Source of the DNA: Rhizobium sp. NFR07
GTDB taxonomy: Bacteria > Pseudomonadota > Alphaproteobacteria > Rhizobiales > Rhizobiaceae
Direction: 5' to 3'
DNA length: 64,000 nucleotides
NCBI RefSeq assembly: GCF_900111905.1
Contig: NZ_FOKM01000025.1
Location: 1 to 64,000, forward strand
Positions 42,037 through 51,260 of this stretch are shown here, piece after piece. The first letter of the stretch is position 1; every line of letters begins with the position of its first letter. The position numbers and the translations under genes are program-made. The notes below the pieces were generated by a model. The model saw only the letters and a list, made by a program, of their open reading frames with translations. It was not told where the DNA came from and did not search any database.

Positions 42037-43929
42037 GTGACGACGGAAGATGAGCTGCAGCCCGAGCAACACGTATTCGAAGCCGATGTCAGCCGGCTCC
42101 TGCACATGATGGTGCATTCGGTTTACTCCGACAAAGATGTGTTCCTCCGGGAATTGATCTCGAACGCGGCGGATGCGTGCGAAAAGCTGCGGTATGAGTC
42201 GATTTCCAAGCCGCACCTCTCGTCCGATGGAAACCCGCTGGCGATTCTCGTGACGCTCAATCAGGAGTCGCCCACACTCGTCATCGAGGACAACGGCATC
42301 GGCATGAACCGCGAAGAGATGATCGACGCGCTTGGCACGATTGCGCGCTCCGGGACAAGGGCGTTCATGGAGCGGCTTGAGGCTGCCAAGGCTGGCGAGA
42401 AGGCTGAATTGATCGGCCAGTTCGGCGTCGGCTTTTACTCCTCGTTCATGGTCGCCGAAAGGGTCGATGTGATTTCCCGCCGTGCTGGTGAGGACGAAGC
42501 TTGGAAATGGTCGTCTGATGGCAAGGGAAGTTATGACATCGTCGCTGTCGATCTTGGCGCGGCGCCAGCGAGGGGCACGCGTGTCGTGCTACATCTCATG
42601 GACGATGCGAAGAAATATGCCAGCAAATGGACAGTCGAAAAGATTATTCGCGATCAATCCGGCCACGTGCCCGTTCCTATCCGCCTCGTCGAAAAAGAGG
42701 GCGTCGAACCGTCACAGATCTCTGATGGTGCAGCGCTCTGGATCAAGCCAAAGGACGAGATATCCAAGCAGGACTACGATGATTTCTATCGTAGTGTCTC
42801 GGGCCAGTACGACGAGCCGCTAGCTAACGTGCATTTCCGCGCTGAGGGCCGCCACGAATATACGACGCTTGCCTTCATCCCGGGCTCTCAACCATTCGAT
42901 CTGTTCGATCCAGACAGACAGGGTCGGATGAAGCTTTACGTGAAGCGCGTCTTCATAACCGACGAAGCTGACTTGCTGCCGCGTTACCTGCGGTTCGTCC
43001 GCGGCATCGTCGACACCTCGGATCTCCCGCTCAACATCTCCCGCGAGATGATCCAGGAAAGTCCCGTGCTAAACGCTATCAAAAAGGGTGTAACGAGCCG
43101 GATCCTTTCCGCCCTGGAGAAGATGGCTGAAGGCGAAGCCGAGATGTTTTCCAAGGTCTGGGATCTGTTTGGCGCTATCCTCAAGGAAGGTATCTACGAC
43201 GACTTCGAGCGGCGCGCGCAGTTGATGAAGCTGGCGCGCTTCCGTAGTACCGTATCTGATGGGGCGACTCGAAGCCTGGCCGACTATCTGGCCGCAATGA
43301 GGGAAGGGCAGTCGGCGATCTATTACATTAGCGGCTCTAGTCTCGACCAACTGAGGTCGTCGCCGCAACTCGAAGGTTTTCGGGCCAAAGGGATAGAGGT
43401 ACTCCTGCTGACCGACGGCGTAGATAATTTCTGGCCAACTAATGTCCCCGATATCGAGGGCAAGCCTTTTAAATCGGTTACCCAGGGCCTTGCCGATCTG
43501 AATGCTGTGACCGGCGATGGCGGCACCGATGAGGGTAACCGGCAAGCTTCTCCTGAAGTCGGGGCATTCATCGATTTCGCGCGAAGCGCCCTCGGTGAGG
43601 ATGTTGCTGACGTGCGAATTTCCGATCGGTTGACCGAAAGCGCGGTCTGCCTTGTCGCTTCGGAACATGGCCCCGATCGTCAGCTCGAAAAGCTCCTCCA
43701 AGGCGCGGGGCGTTTACAGACCGCATCGAAGCCAATCTTGGAGATCAACGCGCAGAACGAGCGTGTTAAAGCCATCGCATCGATCTACGATCCGGCGTTT
43801 CGCGAGGATGCTGCGTGGCTTTTGCTTGACGAAGCACGCATTCTTGACGGAGACAAGCCAGCCAATCCGCGTGCTTTTGCCGACCGACAGGCCAGGCTGT
43901 TTGGCTTGGCCATCGGGCACGACAAATAA
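42037..43929 (+). CDS. htpG: Chaperone HtpG (Hsp90)
   Basis: A cytosolic ATP-dependent chaperone of about 630 residues. The GTG at 42037 is preferred because GGAGGT lies just upstream; ATG 42025 would add four residues. GHKL ATPase motifs are clear: ELISNAADACEKLRY, IEDNGIGMNREEM, GQFGVGFYSSFMVA. The middle domain has GIVDTSDLPLNISREMIQ with the catalytic-loop arginine, and the C-terminal dimerisation part follows. It ends with a hairpin at 43936. It stands alone with an RpoH-like promoter. Whether it duplicates a chromosomal htpG cannot be told here. Confidence 0.96.
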   Translation: MTTEDELQPEQHVFEADVSRLLHMMVHSVYSDKDVFLRELISNAADACEKLRYESISKPHLSSDGNPLAILVTLNQESPTLVIEDNGIGMNREEMIDALGTIARSGTRAFMERLEAAKAGEKAELIGQFGVGFYSSFMVAERVDVISRRAGEDEAWKWSSDGKGSYDIVAVDLGAAPARGTRVVLHLMDDAKKYASKWTVEKIIRDQSGHVPVPIRLVEKEGVEPSQISDGAALWIKPKDEISKQDYDDFYRSVSGQYDEPLANVHFRAEGRHEYTTLAFIPGSQPFDLFDPDRQGRMKLYVKRVFITDEADLLPRYLRFVRGIVDTSDLPLNISREMIQESPVLNAIKKGVTSRILSALEKMAEGEAEMFSKVWDLFGAILKEGIYDDFERRAQLMKLARFRSTVSDGATRSLADYLAAMREGQSAIYYISGSSLDQLRSSPQLEGFRAKGIEVLLLTDGVDNFWPTNVPDIEGKPFKSVTQGLADLNAVTGDGGTDEGNRQASPEVGAFIDFARSALGEDVADVRISDRLTESAVCLVASEHGPDRQLEKLLQGAGRLQTASKPILEINAQNERVKAIASIYDPAFREDAAWLLLDEARILDGDKPANPRAFADRQARLFGLAIGHDK

Positions 43930-44268
43930 GGGTCTTGGCGAGGCGGTCTCCAGTTGCCTCGCCATAAAAGCCTTAGAACAAGGGTTTGATGAACGCGATC
44001 GCTGAATGTTTCGCATTCTCTGGGATGGGCAGCGCTTCTCAGATCATGATCTCAGGTTTTTGTCAGCCGATCAGTAAATAGCCCACTAGGATTCTGTTAG
44101 CTAGGGGATTGGATTAGGTTTGTTTGGACTTTGCAGGTCGTTCGTTCGTACCTCATCAAGAACGAGAGAGCGATGAACAGACATCAGGGTTTATGCACAG
44201 TCGAGGCGAGTGTAGCGAAGTACAAGTGGTGTCCTTTGCTCCTCTCCGCCGATATCTGACCGTTTTGG
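43930..44268. other. Intergenic gap after htpG
   Basis: About 340 bases. The first part holds the htpG hairpin terminator. The rest shows no recognisable gene and separates the chaperone from the leftward ABC operon. Confidence 0.4.
43936..43964 (+). terminator. Hairpin terminator of htpG
   Basis: TGGCGAGGC (43936-43944) and GCCTCGCCA (43956-43964) are perfect 9-base arms with an 11-base loop, six bases after the stop. Confidence 0.7.
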
Positions 44269-45006
44269 CTAGACATGGCCGTTGTTGGCTTGCCATCTAT
44301 TGGCTCGGCTCATATTGGCGGGCAGCGAAGCGATGAAATCAGTCAGCTGGTCGCCGAGCAACTGAACGTGTTCGCTTGCCGCCTTGCGGGCCTCCTCCGG
44401 ATCGCCGGCATCGATTGCGTCCATAATTCGGACATGTTCGCTCAGCGTGCTCAGCATGCGCCCGGGTTGGTATGTGGCGCGCAGGCGATAAGCACCGATG
44501 CGGCGGCGCAATTGGATTGCCTGATCGGCGATGAAATGCGTGTGGGCCGCTTCATAGAGCAGATCGTGAAACTGCTGGTTGACCTTGTAAAAGGCCACGG
44601 GATCGCCAGCCTCGTAGGCGCTGACCAGTTCCTTGTGGACTTCCCGCATGGCGGCGCGTTCGGCAAGTGTTGCGCGGCGTGCGGCAAAGCGGGCGCACAG
44701 CCCCTCGAGCGCCGCCATAACGTCGAACATCTCGATCAGTGCCGGGATGGACAGGATGGCGACATGGGTACCCTGGCGTCCGCGGGTTTCCACAAGACCG
44801 ATGGCGAGAAGCGCCTTGATCGCTTCGCGAACCGGCGTGCGCGACAGGCCGAAGGTGCGGGCCAGTTCCATCTCGTCCAGACGTTCGCCGGGTTCAAGAC
44901 GGCCGTCGAGGATCATCTGCTCCAACTGCTCGCGCAGTTCGCCCGAACGGGTGGGGGCACGCATGTTGCCGGCCGCTTCCGGCAGGCGGATATCATCCTG
45001 GGCCAA
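44269..45006 (-). CDS. GntR-family regulator (FCD domain)
   Basis: The start is placed at TTG 45006 because AGGAGG lies exactly 7 bases upstream. The frame is open to 45114, where it would overlap the hydrolase gene, and an ATG at 44964 is also possible. The winged helix covers LREQLEQMILDGRLEPGERLDEMELARTFGLSRTPVREAIKALLAIGLVE. The helical FCD ligand domain follows (RRATLAERAAMREVHKELVSAY, FHDLLYEAAH and a SEHVRIMDAI metal histidine). It is last in the leftward ABC operon and is the likely regulator of the whole 44-62 kb island. Confidence 0.88.
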   Translation of the reverse strand: MAQDDIRLPEAAGNMRAPTRSGELREQLEQMILDGRLEPGERLDEMELARTFGLSRTPVREAIKALLAIGLVETRGRQGTHVAILSIPALIEMFDVMAALEGLCARFAARRATLAERAAMREVHKELVSAYEAGDPVAFYKVNQQFHDLLYEAAHTHFIADQAIQLRRRIGAYRLRATYQPGRMLSTLSEHVRIMDAIDAGDPEEARKAASEHVQLLGDQLTDFIASLPANMSRANRWQANNGHV

Positions 45007-45086
45007 ATCCAGTCCTCCTGCGTTTCCGAGCACGGAAAGCGAGTTCTTCCTCTTGGCAGGCTTATACGTTTCTTTCAGTCGCGTAT

Positions 45087-45911
45087 TCAATGCCCTGATC
45101 CTTGGTATACCCAATTGGCGATGCAGGACCTGATCTTTTCCACAATCATCGCTGGCGCTTCCACCATGGGGAAATGACCCGATTCAAAGGTGACGACCTC
45201 GATTTCGGCAAAGCAGGGCATCGGCTCAGGATGCGCAAGGCGTGCGACCCAGGGTGAATTCAGCATCAAGGCCGGTCTCGTGACGAGCGGCCAGCGGTCC
45301 TCAGCATTCCAGGCGAAAAGATCGTCCTTGATATCGAGCGCAAAGTCGGACGGCGCTGCGGCAATCATTCCGTCGGTAATCGACTGGCGCAGCGCCTCGT
45401 CGGTCGAGGGGTGGACGATGATATCGACCATGGCGCGCATACGGCCCGCATAGTCCAGCTCAAAATCCTCGTGGCGACGGCGGATCTCGTCGTCCGGCAG
45501 ACGACCGTAATAATCACGATCCGTCAGTGTATCGAGCCCGATCAGCGCCTTTATGCGGGACGGCACGGCGATGGCGACCTCGGTCATGATCGGGCCGCCC
45601 ATGGAATGGCCGATCAGGATGGCGTCGCTTATGTCGAGACAATCAAGCAGGTGGGCAACGGCCGCACCCATGGCAAAAACGGTCTGAGCCTCGGGCGGCG
45701 GAGGCGCCATCCCGCCGAAGCCGGCATGAGAGACGGCGAGCACGCGATGGTCGCGGGCCAGTTCGGGGCCGATGATGTCCCACTGCTCGGCGCTGCCGCA
45801 CCAGCCATGGATCAGCACGAGCCATTCACCTTCAGCGCCATAGGTCCGATAGCCGATTTGGCCGCCCATCGGTGCGTGGAGGGGCGTGAGCGATGTGTTG
45901 CTGTGTGCCAT
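45087..45911 (-). CDS. Alpha/beta hydrolase
   Basis: Start ATG 45911; 274 residues. YRTYGAEGEWLVLIHGWCGSAEQWD is the oxyanion region, LIGHSMGG the nucleophile elbow (serine near residue 100), and FESGHFPMVEAP holds the catalytic histidine. It is cytoplasmic. The substrate is unknown. It lies 3 bases after the permease gene in the leftward operon, so it is expected to act on the imported compound or its derivative. Confidence 0.88.
   Translation of the reverse strand: MAHSNTSLTPLHAPMGGQIGYRTYGAEGEWLVLIHGWCGSAEQWDIIGPELARDHRVLAVSHAGFGGMAPPPPEAQTVFAMGAAVAHLLDCLDISDAILIGHSMGGPIMTEVAIAVPSRIKALIGLDTLTDRDYYGRLPDDEIRRRHEDFELDYAGRMRAMVDIIVHPSTDEALRQSITDGMIAAAPSDFALDIKDDLFAWNAEDRWPLVTRPALMLNSPWVARLAHPEPMPCFAEIEVVTFESGHFPMVEAPAMIVEKIRSCIANWVYQGSGH
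45102..45114. promoter_or_regulatory. Candidate GntR/FCD operator
   Basis: TTGGTATACCCAA, a near-perfect palindrome of the TGGTATACCA type bound by many FCD-type GntR proteins. It lies inside the 3' end of the hydrolase gene and just upstream of the GntR start, suggesting autoregulation. Confidence 0.55.
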
Positions 45912-45913
45912 GG

Positions 45914-46759
45914 TCAGCCCTTGATGCCGCTGGTTGTCATGCCCTGGGTGAAATATTTCTGCAGCAGAAGGAAAAGCAGGATGAGCGGCAGCGTGGCGAC
46001 GGTTGCGCCGGCAAATGTTTCTCCCCAGTTCGGCAGTTGCGTCGGGGAACCCTGCTGGGCGATCGCCACCTGGATCACCTGGTTGGCGGGATCCTGAACG
46101 ATGACAAGCGGCCAGAGAAAGCTGTTCCAGGAAAAGAGGAAGGTGATGAGGCCGAGCGTCAGCATCGGCACCTTGACATTTGGCAGGACGATCGAGAAGA
46201 AAACGCGCACATGGCCGGCACCATCGATGCGTGCGGCATCTTCCAACTCGACCGGCAGTTCCTCGAAGGCCTGCTTGAGCAGGAAAAGGCCGAAAGGGCT
46301 GGCGACCCACGGGATCATCACGCCGAGCAGCGTGTTCGACAGGCCAAGGCCGGACACCACCTGGTAAAGCGGCACCATCATCGCTTCGATCGGCAGGAGG
46401 AAGGTCAGGAGGATGAGAACGAAGACGATCTTGGCGCCCGGAAAGCGGATGCGGGTGAGAGAATAGGCCGCCATCGCGCAGAGCAGCAGCGTCAAGGCCA
46501 CTTGCCCGCCGGAGACAATCGCTGTGTTAAGGAGCGCGGTCAGCACATTGGTGCGCTCGAACAGCGTCTGGTAATTATCGGTGGTCGCACCGACAGGGAA
46601 GAATGCCTTCCACGACAGCGGCGTCACGTCATCGAACAGCGTCAGCCGGTTCTTGAACGAGGACGACACGATCCAGGCATAGGGTGCGAGGAAACAGCAC
46701 AGGATCAGGGCGATGACGAGGGTGACGAAGAGGCCGCGCCTCAGGGGATGCGTCTTCAT
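45914..46759 (-). CDS. ABC transporter permease (CUT1/MalG-type)
   Basis: Start ATG 46759 (MKTHPLRRGLFVTLVIALILCCFLAPYAWIVSSSFK); 281 residues with six membrane segments. The EAA loop reads ELPVELEDAARIDGAGHVRVFFSIVLPNVKVPML. It pairs with the permease at 46761 and the binding protein at 47726 to import a sugar-like or polyol-like solute. Confidence 0.92.
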   Translation of the reverse strand: MKTHPLRRGLFVTLVIALILCCFLAPYAWIVSSSFKNRLTLFDDVTPLSWKAFFPVGATTDNYQTLFERTNVLTALLNTAIVSGGQVALTLLLCAMAAYSLTRIRFPGAKIVFVLILLTFLLPIEAMMVPLYQVVSGLGLSNTLLGVMIPWVASPFGLFLLKQAFEELPVELEDAARIDGAGHVRVFFSIVLPNVKVPMLTLGLITFLFSWNSFLWPLVIVQDPANQVIQVAIAQQGSPTQLPNWGETFAGATVATLPLILLFLLLQKYFTQGMTTSGIKG

Positions 46760-46760
46760 G

Positions 46761-47720
46761 TCAGTAATTCCAGCGGGAACGCAGCAGGGCCATCTGGGCC
46801 ATGGAAATGGCGAGCACCACGAGCAGGAGCACGACGGAGAGCGCCGAGGCATAACCCGCCTGCTGCATGATGAAGGCGGAGTTGTAGATATGGTAGACGA
46901 TCAGGTTGGTGCTTTCCTGCGGTCCGCCCTGGGTCATCAAGAAGGCCGGCGCAAAAGCCTGCAGCGAAAACACCGTCATGATGACGACAACGAAGAGCGT
47001 GGTGCGTGACAGAAGCGGAATGGTGACATTCCAGAGAACCTGGCGACGCGTTGCGCCATCGATGCGAGCAGCCTCAGTTAGTTCAGCAGGAAGTCCCTGC
47101 AGGCCGGCGAGAAACAGGATCGCGCCGAAACCGACCTGCTGCCAGACCGTCATGGCGATCAGCGCCGGAAGTGCCTGGGATGTGGATGTCAGAAACGGCT
47201 GATTGCCGATACCGACGATATTGAGGACGCCGTTGATCAGGCCGTTCGACGGATCAAGCAGGAAGGACCACATCGTGGCCACCACGACGGAGGATGTGAC
47301 GACAGGCAGCATGATCATGGTGCGCACGAGGCCGCGCGCCGGGAGTTTCGAGTTGAGGAAAAGCGCAAGCGCGAAGGCGACCGGTATGACGAACAGGACG
47401 ACGCCGAGGGCGAAGAGGAAAGTCACCCCGAAGGAGACCGCGGCATCCTCGTATTCGATCATGTCCGTGAAGTTGCGCAACCCGACGAACTTTGCCGCCG
47501 CCGGGTTGAGTAGGCTGTAATCGTAGACACTGTTACGGGCCATGACCAGCAAAGGCAGGTACTGGAAGATCAGCAAGAGGATCATGAAGGGCGCAAGAAA
47601 GCCGGCCGCGAAGATCCAGTCACGCTTCTGCCGCCGTGTTGCAGGTTTGCCTGTCCCTGATTTCACACTGGTGGCCGAGGCCGTGGAAAGGGTATTCGTA
47701 GCCGACATGCTTGCATCCAT
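46761..47720 (-). CDS. ABC transporter permease (CUT1/MalF-type)
   Basis: 319 residues. A charged N-terminal tail is followed by IFAAGFLAPFMILLLIFQYLPLLVMARNSVYDY and six membrane segments. The EAA loop reads GLPAELTEAARIDGATRRQVLWNVTIPLLSRTTLF. An internal ATG a few codons in is an alternative start. It ends one base before the MalG-type start. Confidence 0.92.
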   Translation of the reverse strand: MDASMSATNTLSTASATSVKSGTGKPATRRQKRDWIFAAGFLAPFMILLLIFQYLPLLVMARNSVYDYSLLNPAAAKFVGLRNFTDMIEYEDAAVSFGVTFLFALGVVLFVIPVAFALALFLNSKLPARGLVRTMIMLPVVTSSVVVATMWSFLLDPSNGLINGVLNIVGIGNQPFLTSTSQALPALIAMTVWQQVGFGAILFLAGLQGLPAELTEAARIDGATRRQVLWNVTIPLLSRTTLFVVVIMTVFSLQAFAPAFLMTQGGPQESTNLIVYHIYNSAFIMQQAGYASALSVVLLLVVLAISMAQMALLRSRWNY

Positions 47721-47725
47721 TCCCG

Positions 47726-49033
47726 TTAGCGGTCGAGGACCCGCTGAACCTTCTTCTCGGCATCGGCCATCAGGTCCGCCGGATCGCCACCGAAGGCCAC
47801 GGCGCGCAGAGCGTCGGTTACCAGCTTGTCATACTGGGCGAATTTCGGGCCCGGCGGGCGCGGCTGGCCCCATTCCTGCAGCTGATCGACGAAGACCTTC
47901 ATCGGATAGCCGTTATAAACCTCGAATCGCGGAAAGAGGCTCTTGAGGGTCGGCAGGTTGCCGCGCTGGCTGACATTCATGTAGGCATATTCGCCCCAGG
48001 ACATGTCGACGACGAACTTGGCAGCGATTTCCGGATTCTTCGAGCGCGCGGTGGCACCGATCGTCGTCGAGCCGGTATGTACGACAGGCGACTTGAAATA
48101 CGGGATCGGGGTAATGCCCCACTCGATCTTCGGGTCCTTCAGCAGCGCGCTGCCGGCAGCCGGCGTGTCGATGTAGAAGCAGGCCTTGCTGTCGAAGAAC
48201 GCATTCGGGATGCCGACCTTCGGTGCAACGCCCTCCTTGTTGAACAGCGAGCCGTAGAATTTCAGCCCCTCGATCGCCTCCGGCGTGTTCAGGTAGCCAT
48301 CCACCGACTTGCCGTCCGGAGACAGAGCCCAGAAGGTCTTGTAGGCGGAGCTTTCCGGGGCCGCCTTCGGATCACCGGCCGAACGCTGGTAGATCAGATC
48401 CTGGTAGACGAGACCGGGCTGGCCGTTGCCGAAACGGGTCGGGCCGAGGCCCCAGACGGTCGGCGCGCCGGCTGGCCCCTGCTGGCAGGCCTTGAAGGCC
48501 TCCAGCGCCTGCGGCCATGTCCACGCATCCTTCAGCTCCTGCGGCGGCTTGATTCCGGCAGCGTCGGTCAGCGTCTTGTTGTAGTACATGGCGACCGTGG
48601 TCTGCTCGATGCCCGGCGAATAGACTTCGCCTTCGTAGCTGTGCTCGGCCTTCGTCGCGGGCAGGATGTCCGCATCCCACTCCCTGGGAAGGTACTTGGT
48701 GATCGGCAGAAGAATGCCGGCAGCAGCATAGGACTGCGTGTTCGGGCCGTCATAGACGATAATGTCCGGCGGGTGCGAGCTGGCGGCCTGGACGGAAATC
48801 GTGTCTGCGAGCTGAGCGAACGGGACCTCGTTGATCTCGAACTTGACGCAGGGATTTTCCTTCTGCCAGGCTTCCATCGGCGCCGGATAGGGATAGTTGC
48901 CCGGCGTGCGCAGGATGCGCAGCGTCACGGTTTCAGCGGTGCAGGCTGCCGCCTTGTCCTGGGCCACGGCGCCCGTGCCGTAGAGTGCGGTCGCACCCAA
49001 AAGGCCGGCGAAGAATAGTCTACATGCATTCAT
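47726..49033 (-). CDS. ABC transporter extracellular solute-binding protein (sugar type)
   Basis: A 435-residue periplasmic protein with signal peptide MNACRLFFAGLLGATALYGTGAVAQ. PPDIIVYDGPNTQSYAAAGILLPI and GIEQTTVAMYYNKTLTDAAGIKPPQ are the hallmark segments of the family-1 binding proteins (MalE/UgpB type). Two cysteine pairs are possible (Cys31, Cys62). The ligand cannot be read from sequence; UgpB-like proteins bind sugars, polyols or glycerophosphodiesters. Confidence 0.92.
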   Translation of the reverse strand: MNACRLFFAGLLGATALYGTGAVAQDKAAACTAETVTLRILRTPGNYPYPAPMEAWQKENPCVKFEINEVPFAQLADTISVQAASSHPPDIIVYDGPNTQSYAAAGILLPITKYLPREWDADILPATKAEHSYEGEVYSPGIEQTTVAMYYNKTLTDAAGIKPPQELKDAWTWPQALEAFKACQQGPAGAPTVWGLGPTRFGNGQPGLVYQDLIYQRSAGDPKAAPESSAYKTFWALSPDGKSVDGYLNTPEAIEGLKFYGSLFNKEGVAPKVGIPNAFFDSKACFYIDTPAAGSALLKDPKIEWGITPIPYFKSPVVHTGSTTIGATARSKNPEIAAKFVVDMSWGEYAYMNVSQRGNLPTLKSLFPRFEVYNGYPMKVFVDQLQEWGQPRPPGPKFAQYDKLVTDALRAVAFGGDPADLMADAEKKVQRVLDR

Positions 49034-49089
49034 CAGCTGTTCTCCTTGTTATTCAGGCAGTTTTCGCGCCTTGGGGTGTCCGATTTGCG

Positions 49090-50172
49090 TCAGAGGGCGT
49101 TGCCGGTCTGCGGATCGAAGATCGAAATGCGGTCGAGGGCGATTCGCAGCGACTGACGCTCACCCTCGCGCACGGCTAGTTCCGGCGGCAGCATTGCGGA
49201 ACAGGTCACGCCGGCGAGCGTGAAGTGGATGAGCTTCGTCGGGCCGAGCAGTTCGGACATATCGACGGCCGCACTAAAATCCGCCGCGCCATCCGCCAGA
49301 AAATGCTCAGGCCTGACGCCGATCTCGATGGTGCTGCCGGCATGGGCGGCAAGCGCTCCTGCCCGCTCAGCCGGTACAGTGATTGAGACCTCGCCGATCT
49401 TGAGCGAGACCGATTCGCTCTCGGCGACAACGTCCGCGGCTAGAAGATTCATTGTCGGGCTGCCAATGAAGCCGGCGACGAAACGGGTCGCGGGACGCTC
49501 ATACAGCTCTTCCGGCGTCCCCTGCTGCTCGATCTTGCCCTTGTTGAGCACGACCACACGATCGGCGAGCGTCATGGCCTCGACCTGGTCATGCGTGACG
49601 TAGATGGTCGTCGCCTTGAGGCGCTTGTGCAGACGACGGATTTCCGCCCGCATCTGGCCGCGCAGCTTGGCGTCGAGATTCGACAGCGGCTCGTCGAAGA
49701 GGAAGACGGCGGGATCGCGGACCATGGCGCGGCCCATGGCAACACGCTGGCGCTGACCGCCCGATAGCTGCTTGGGGCGACGCTCCAGCAAAGCGGAGAT
49801 GTCTAGCACTTTTGCCGCCTCCTCCACCCGACGGCGGATTTCCGCCTTGTCCATCCCCGACAGGCGCAGGCCGAAGCTCATGTTCTGCGCCACCGTCATG
49901 TGGGGATAAAGAGCGTAGTTCTGGAACACCATGGCGATATCACGCTCGCGGGGTTCCAGTTCATCGACGCGACGGTCACCGATCCAGATCTGTCCGTCGG
50001 ACAGTTCTTCGAGACCGGCTATCATCCTGAGCGTGGTGGACTTTCCGCAACCGGACGGGCCGACGAGCACGACGAATTCGCCGCTGCGGATGTCCAGATT
50101 GAGTTCCTCGATCGTGTTGGCCGAGGCGTTTTCATAGGTCTTTCCCACTTTCTTCAGGGATACGTCTGCCAT
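49090..50172 (-). CDS. ABC transporter ATP-binding protein (MalK/UgpC-type)
   Basis: Start ATG 50172 (MADVSLKKVGKTYENA); 360 residues. Walker A GPSGCGKST, signature LSGGQRQRVAMGRAMVRDP, Walker B VFLFDEPLSNLD, H-loop VTHDQVEAM, then a C-terminal TOBE/OB regulatory part with IEIGVRPEHF. It is the first gene of the leftward operon and energises the permease pair; this subunit type can be shared among sugar importers. Confidence 0.94.
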   Translation of the reverse strand: MADVSLKKVGKTYENASANTIEELNLDIRSGEFVVLVGPSGCGKSTTLRMIAGLEELSDGQIWIGDRRVDELEPRERDIAMVFQNYALYPHMTVAQNMSFGLRLSGMDKAEIRRRVEEAAKVLDISALLERRPKQLSGGQRQRVAMGRAMVRDPAVFLFDEPLSNLDAKLRGQMRAEIRRLHKRLKATTIYVTHDQVEAMTLADRVVVLNKGKIEQQGTPEELYERPATRFVAGFIGSPTMNLLAADVVAESESVSLKIGEVSITVPAERAGALAAHAGSTIEIGVRPEHFLADGAADFSAAVDMSELLGPTKLIHFTLAGVTCSAMLPPELAVREGERQSLRIALDRISIFDPQTGNAL

Positions 50173-50477
50173 GGGGTCTTTCCAACTGTCATTGCTACCC
50201 AACCCTCTCGGGTCTCGGCGACATTGATGGCATTTTCGTATTCACGCAATAGATAGATGTATACAAATATTGGGATTTAATTCGAGATCTAAATATTGCG
50301 TATAATTAAGGCATTTTGCCTATCGCGTCTGTTTCTTTGATGAGCAAATTCCCGTGAACGTTTGTTTTCAGCTGATTTTAGGAAAAAAATTCCGGGGCCA
50401 TTTTAAAAAATAATGGACAGGCCTCGAAATCAGCGTATGCAGGAAGGTGAAATATGTATTCACATTAGGAGACGCAA
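50173..50477. promoter_or_regulatory. AT-rich divergent promoter region of the island
   Basis: The gap between the leftward ABC operon and the rightward catabolic operon is markedly AT-rich compared with its surroundings. It contains the palindrome TGTATACA at 50258-50265 and a similar ATGTATTCACAT near 50455, both matching the core of GntR/FCD operators. The GntR protein of the island probably binds here and controls both operons. Confidence 0.6.
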
Positions 50478-51254
50478 GTGGAACTCAATCTTGCTGGAAA
50501 GACCGCGCTGATTACCGGCGCCTCGCAGGGCATCGGCCATGCGATCGCCAAGGTGCTGGCGGCTGAAGGGTGTCACCTTCACCTTGCCGCCCGCAACGGC
50601 GCGGCAATGGAGGAACTGAAGAAGGAACTCGCGCAGTATCCGGTCAACGTGACCGCGCACGAGGCCGACCTCGGCACCACCGAAGCAATGGTTGCTCTCG
50701 ACAAGGCTTGTGGCGACTACGACATCCTGATGAACAATGCCGGCGACATTCCCGCAGGCTCGATCGAGGACGTGAGCGACGAGGCGATCCGCCGCGGCTT
50801 CGACCTCAAGGTCTTCGGTTACATCACGCTGGCACGCGAATTCTGGAAGCGCCGCAAGGGCAAAGGCGGCGTCATCATCAACGTCATCGGCAATTCCGGT
50901 GAAAACTGGGATGCAGCCTATTTCGCCGGCTCCACCGGCAACGCTGCACTGATGAGCTTCACCAAGGCACTCGGCGGCCGAAGCATGGATGAAGGCATTC
51001 GTGTCGTCGGCGTCAACCCGGGCCCGGTCGACACCCCGCGCATGTTCAAGATCATGAAGCGGAAGGCCATCGACATGCTGGGCGATGAAAGCCGCTGGGA
51101 AGAACTCTACGACAAGTATCCGGGCAAGCGTCCGGCGACGGCGGAAGAAGTTGCCGATCTCTGCGTCTTCCTCGCATCTCCGAAGGCCGGCTATATCAGC
51201 GGCACGGTCGTGACGATTGACGGCGGCATTGCCGCGCGCGGCTCGGTGATCTGA
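50478..51254 (+). CDS. SDR-family oxidoreductase with atypical active site
   Basis: A 258-residue SDR: TGASQGIG at 13-20, NNAG near 90, and a C-terminal RPATAEEVADLCVFLASPKAGYISGTVVTIDGG. In the active-site region the usual Tyr-x3-Lys is not seen: the segment reads NSGENWDAAYFAGSTGNAALMSF, so the tyrosine is there but the lysine four residues on is replaced by serine or threonine. Some SDR branches share this. AGGAG precedes the GTG/ATG region. First gene of the rightward operon. Confidence 0.88.
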   Translation: MELNLAGKTALITGASQGIGHAIAKVLAAEGCHLHLAARNGAAMEELKKELAQYPVNVTAHEADLGTTEAMVALDKACGDYDILMNNAGDIPAGSIEDVSDEAIRRGFDLKVFGYITLAREFWKRRKGKGGVIINVIGNSGENWDAAYFAGSTGNAALMSFTKALGGRSMDEGIRVVGVNPGPVDTPRMFKIMKRKAIDMLGDESRWEELYDKYPGKRPATAEEVADLCVFLASPKAGYISGTVVTIDGGIAARGSVI

Positions 51255-51260
51255 CCCGCC

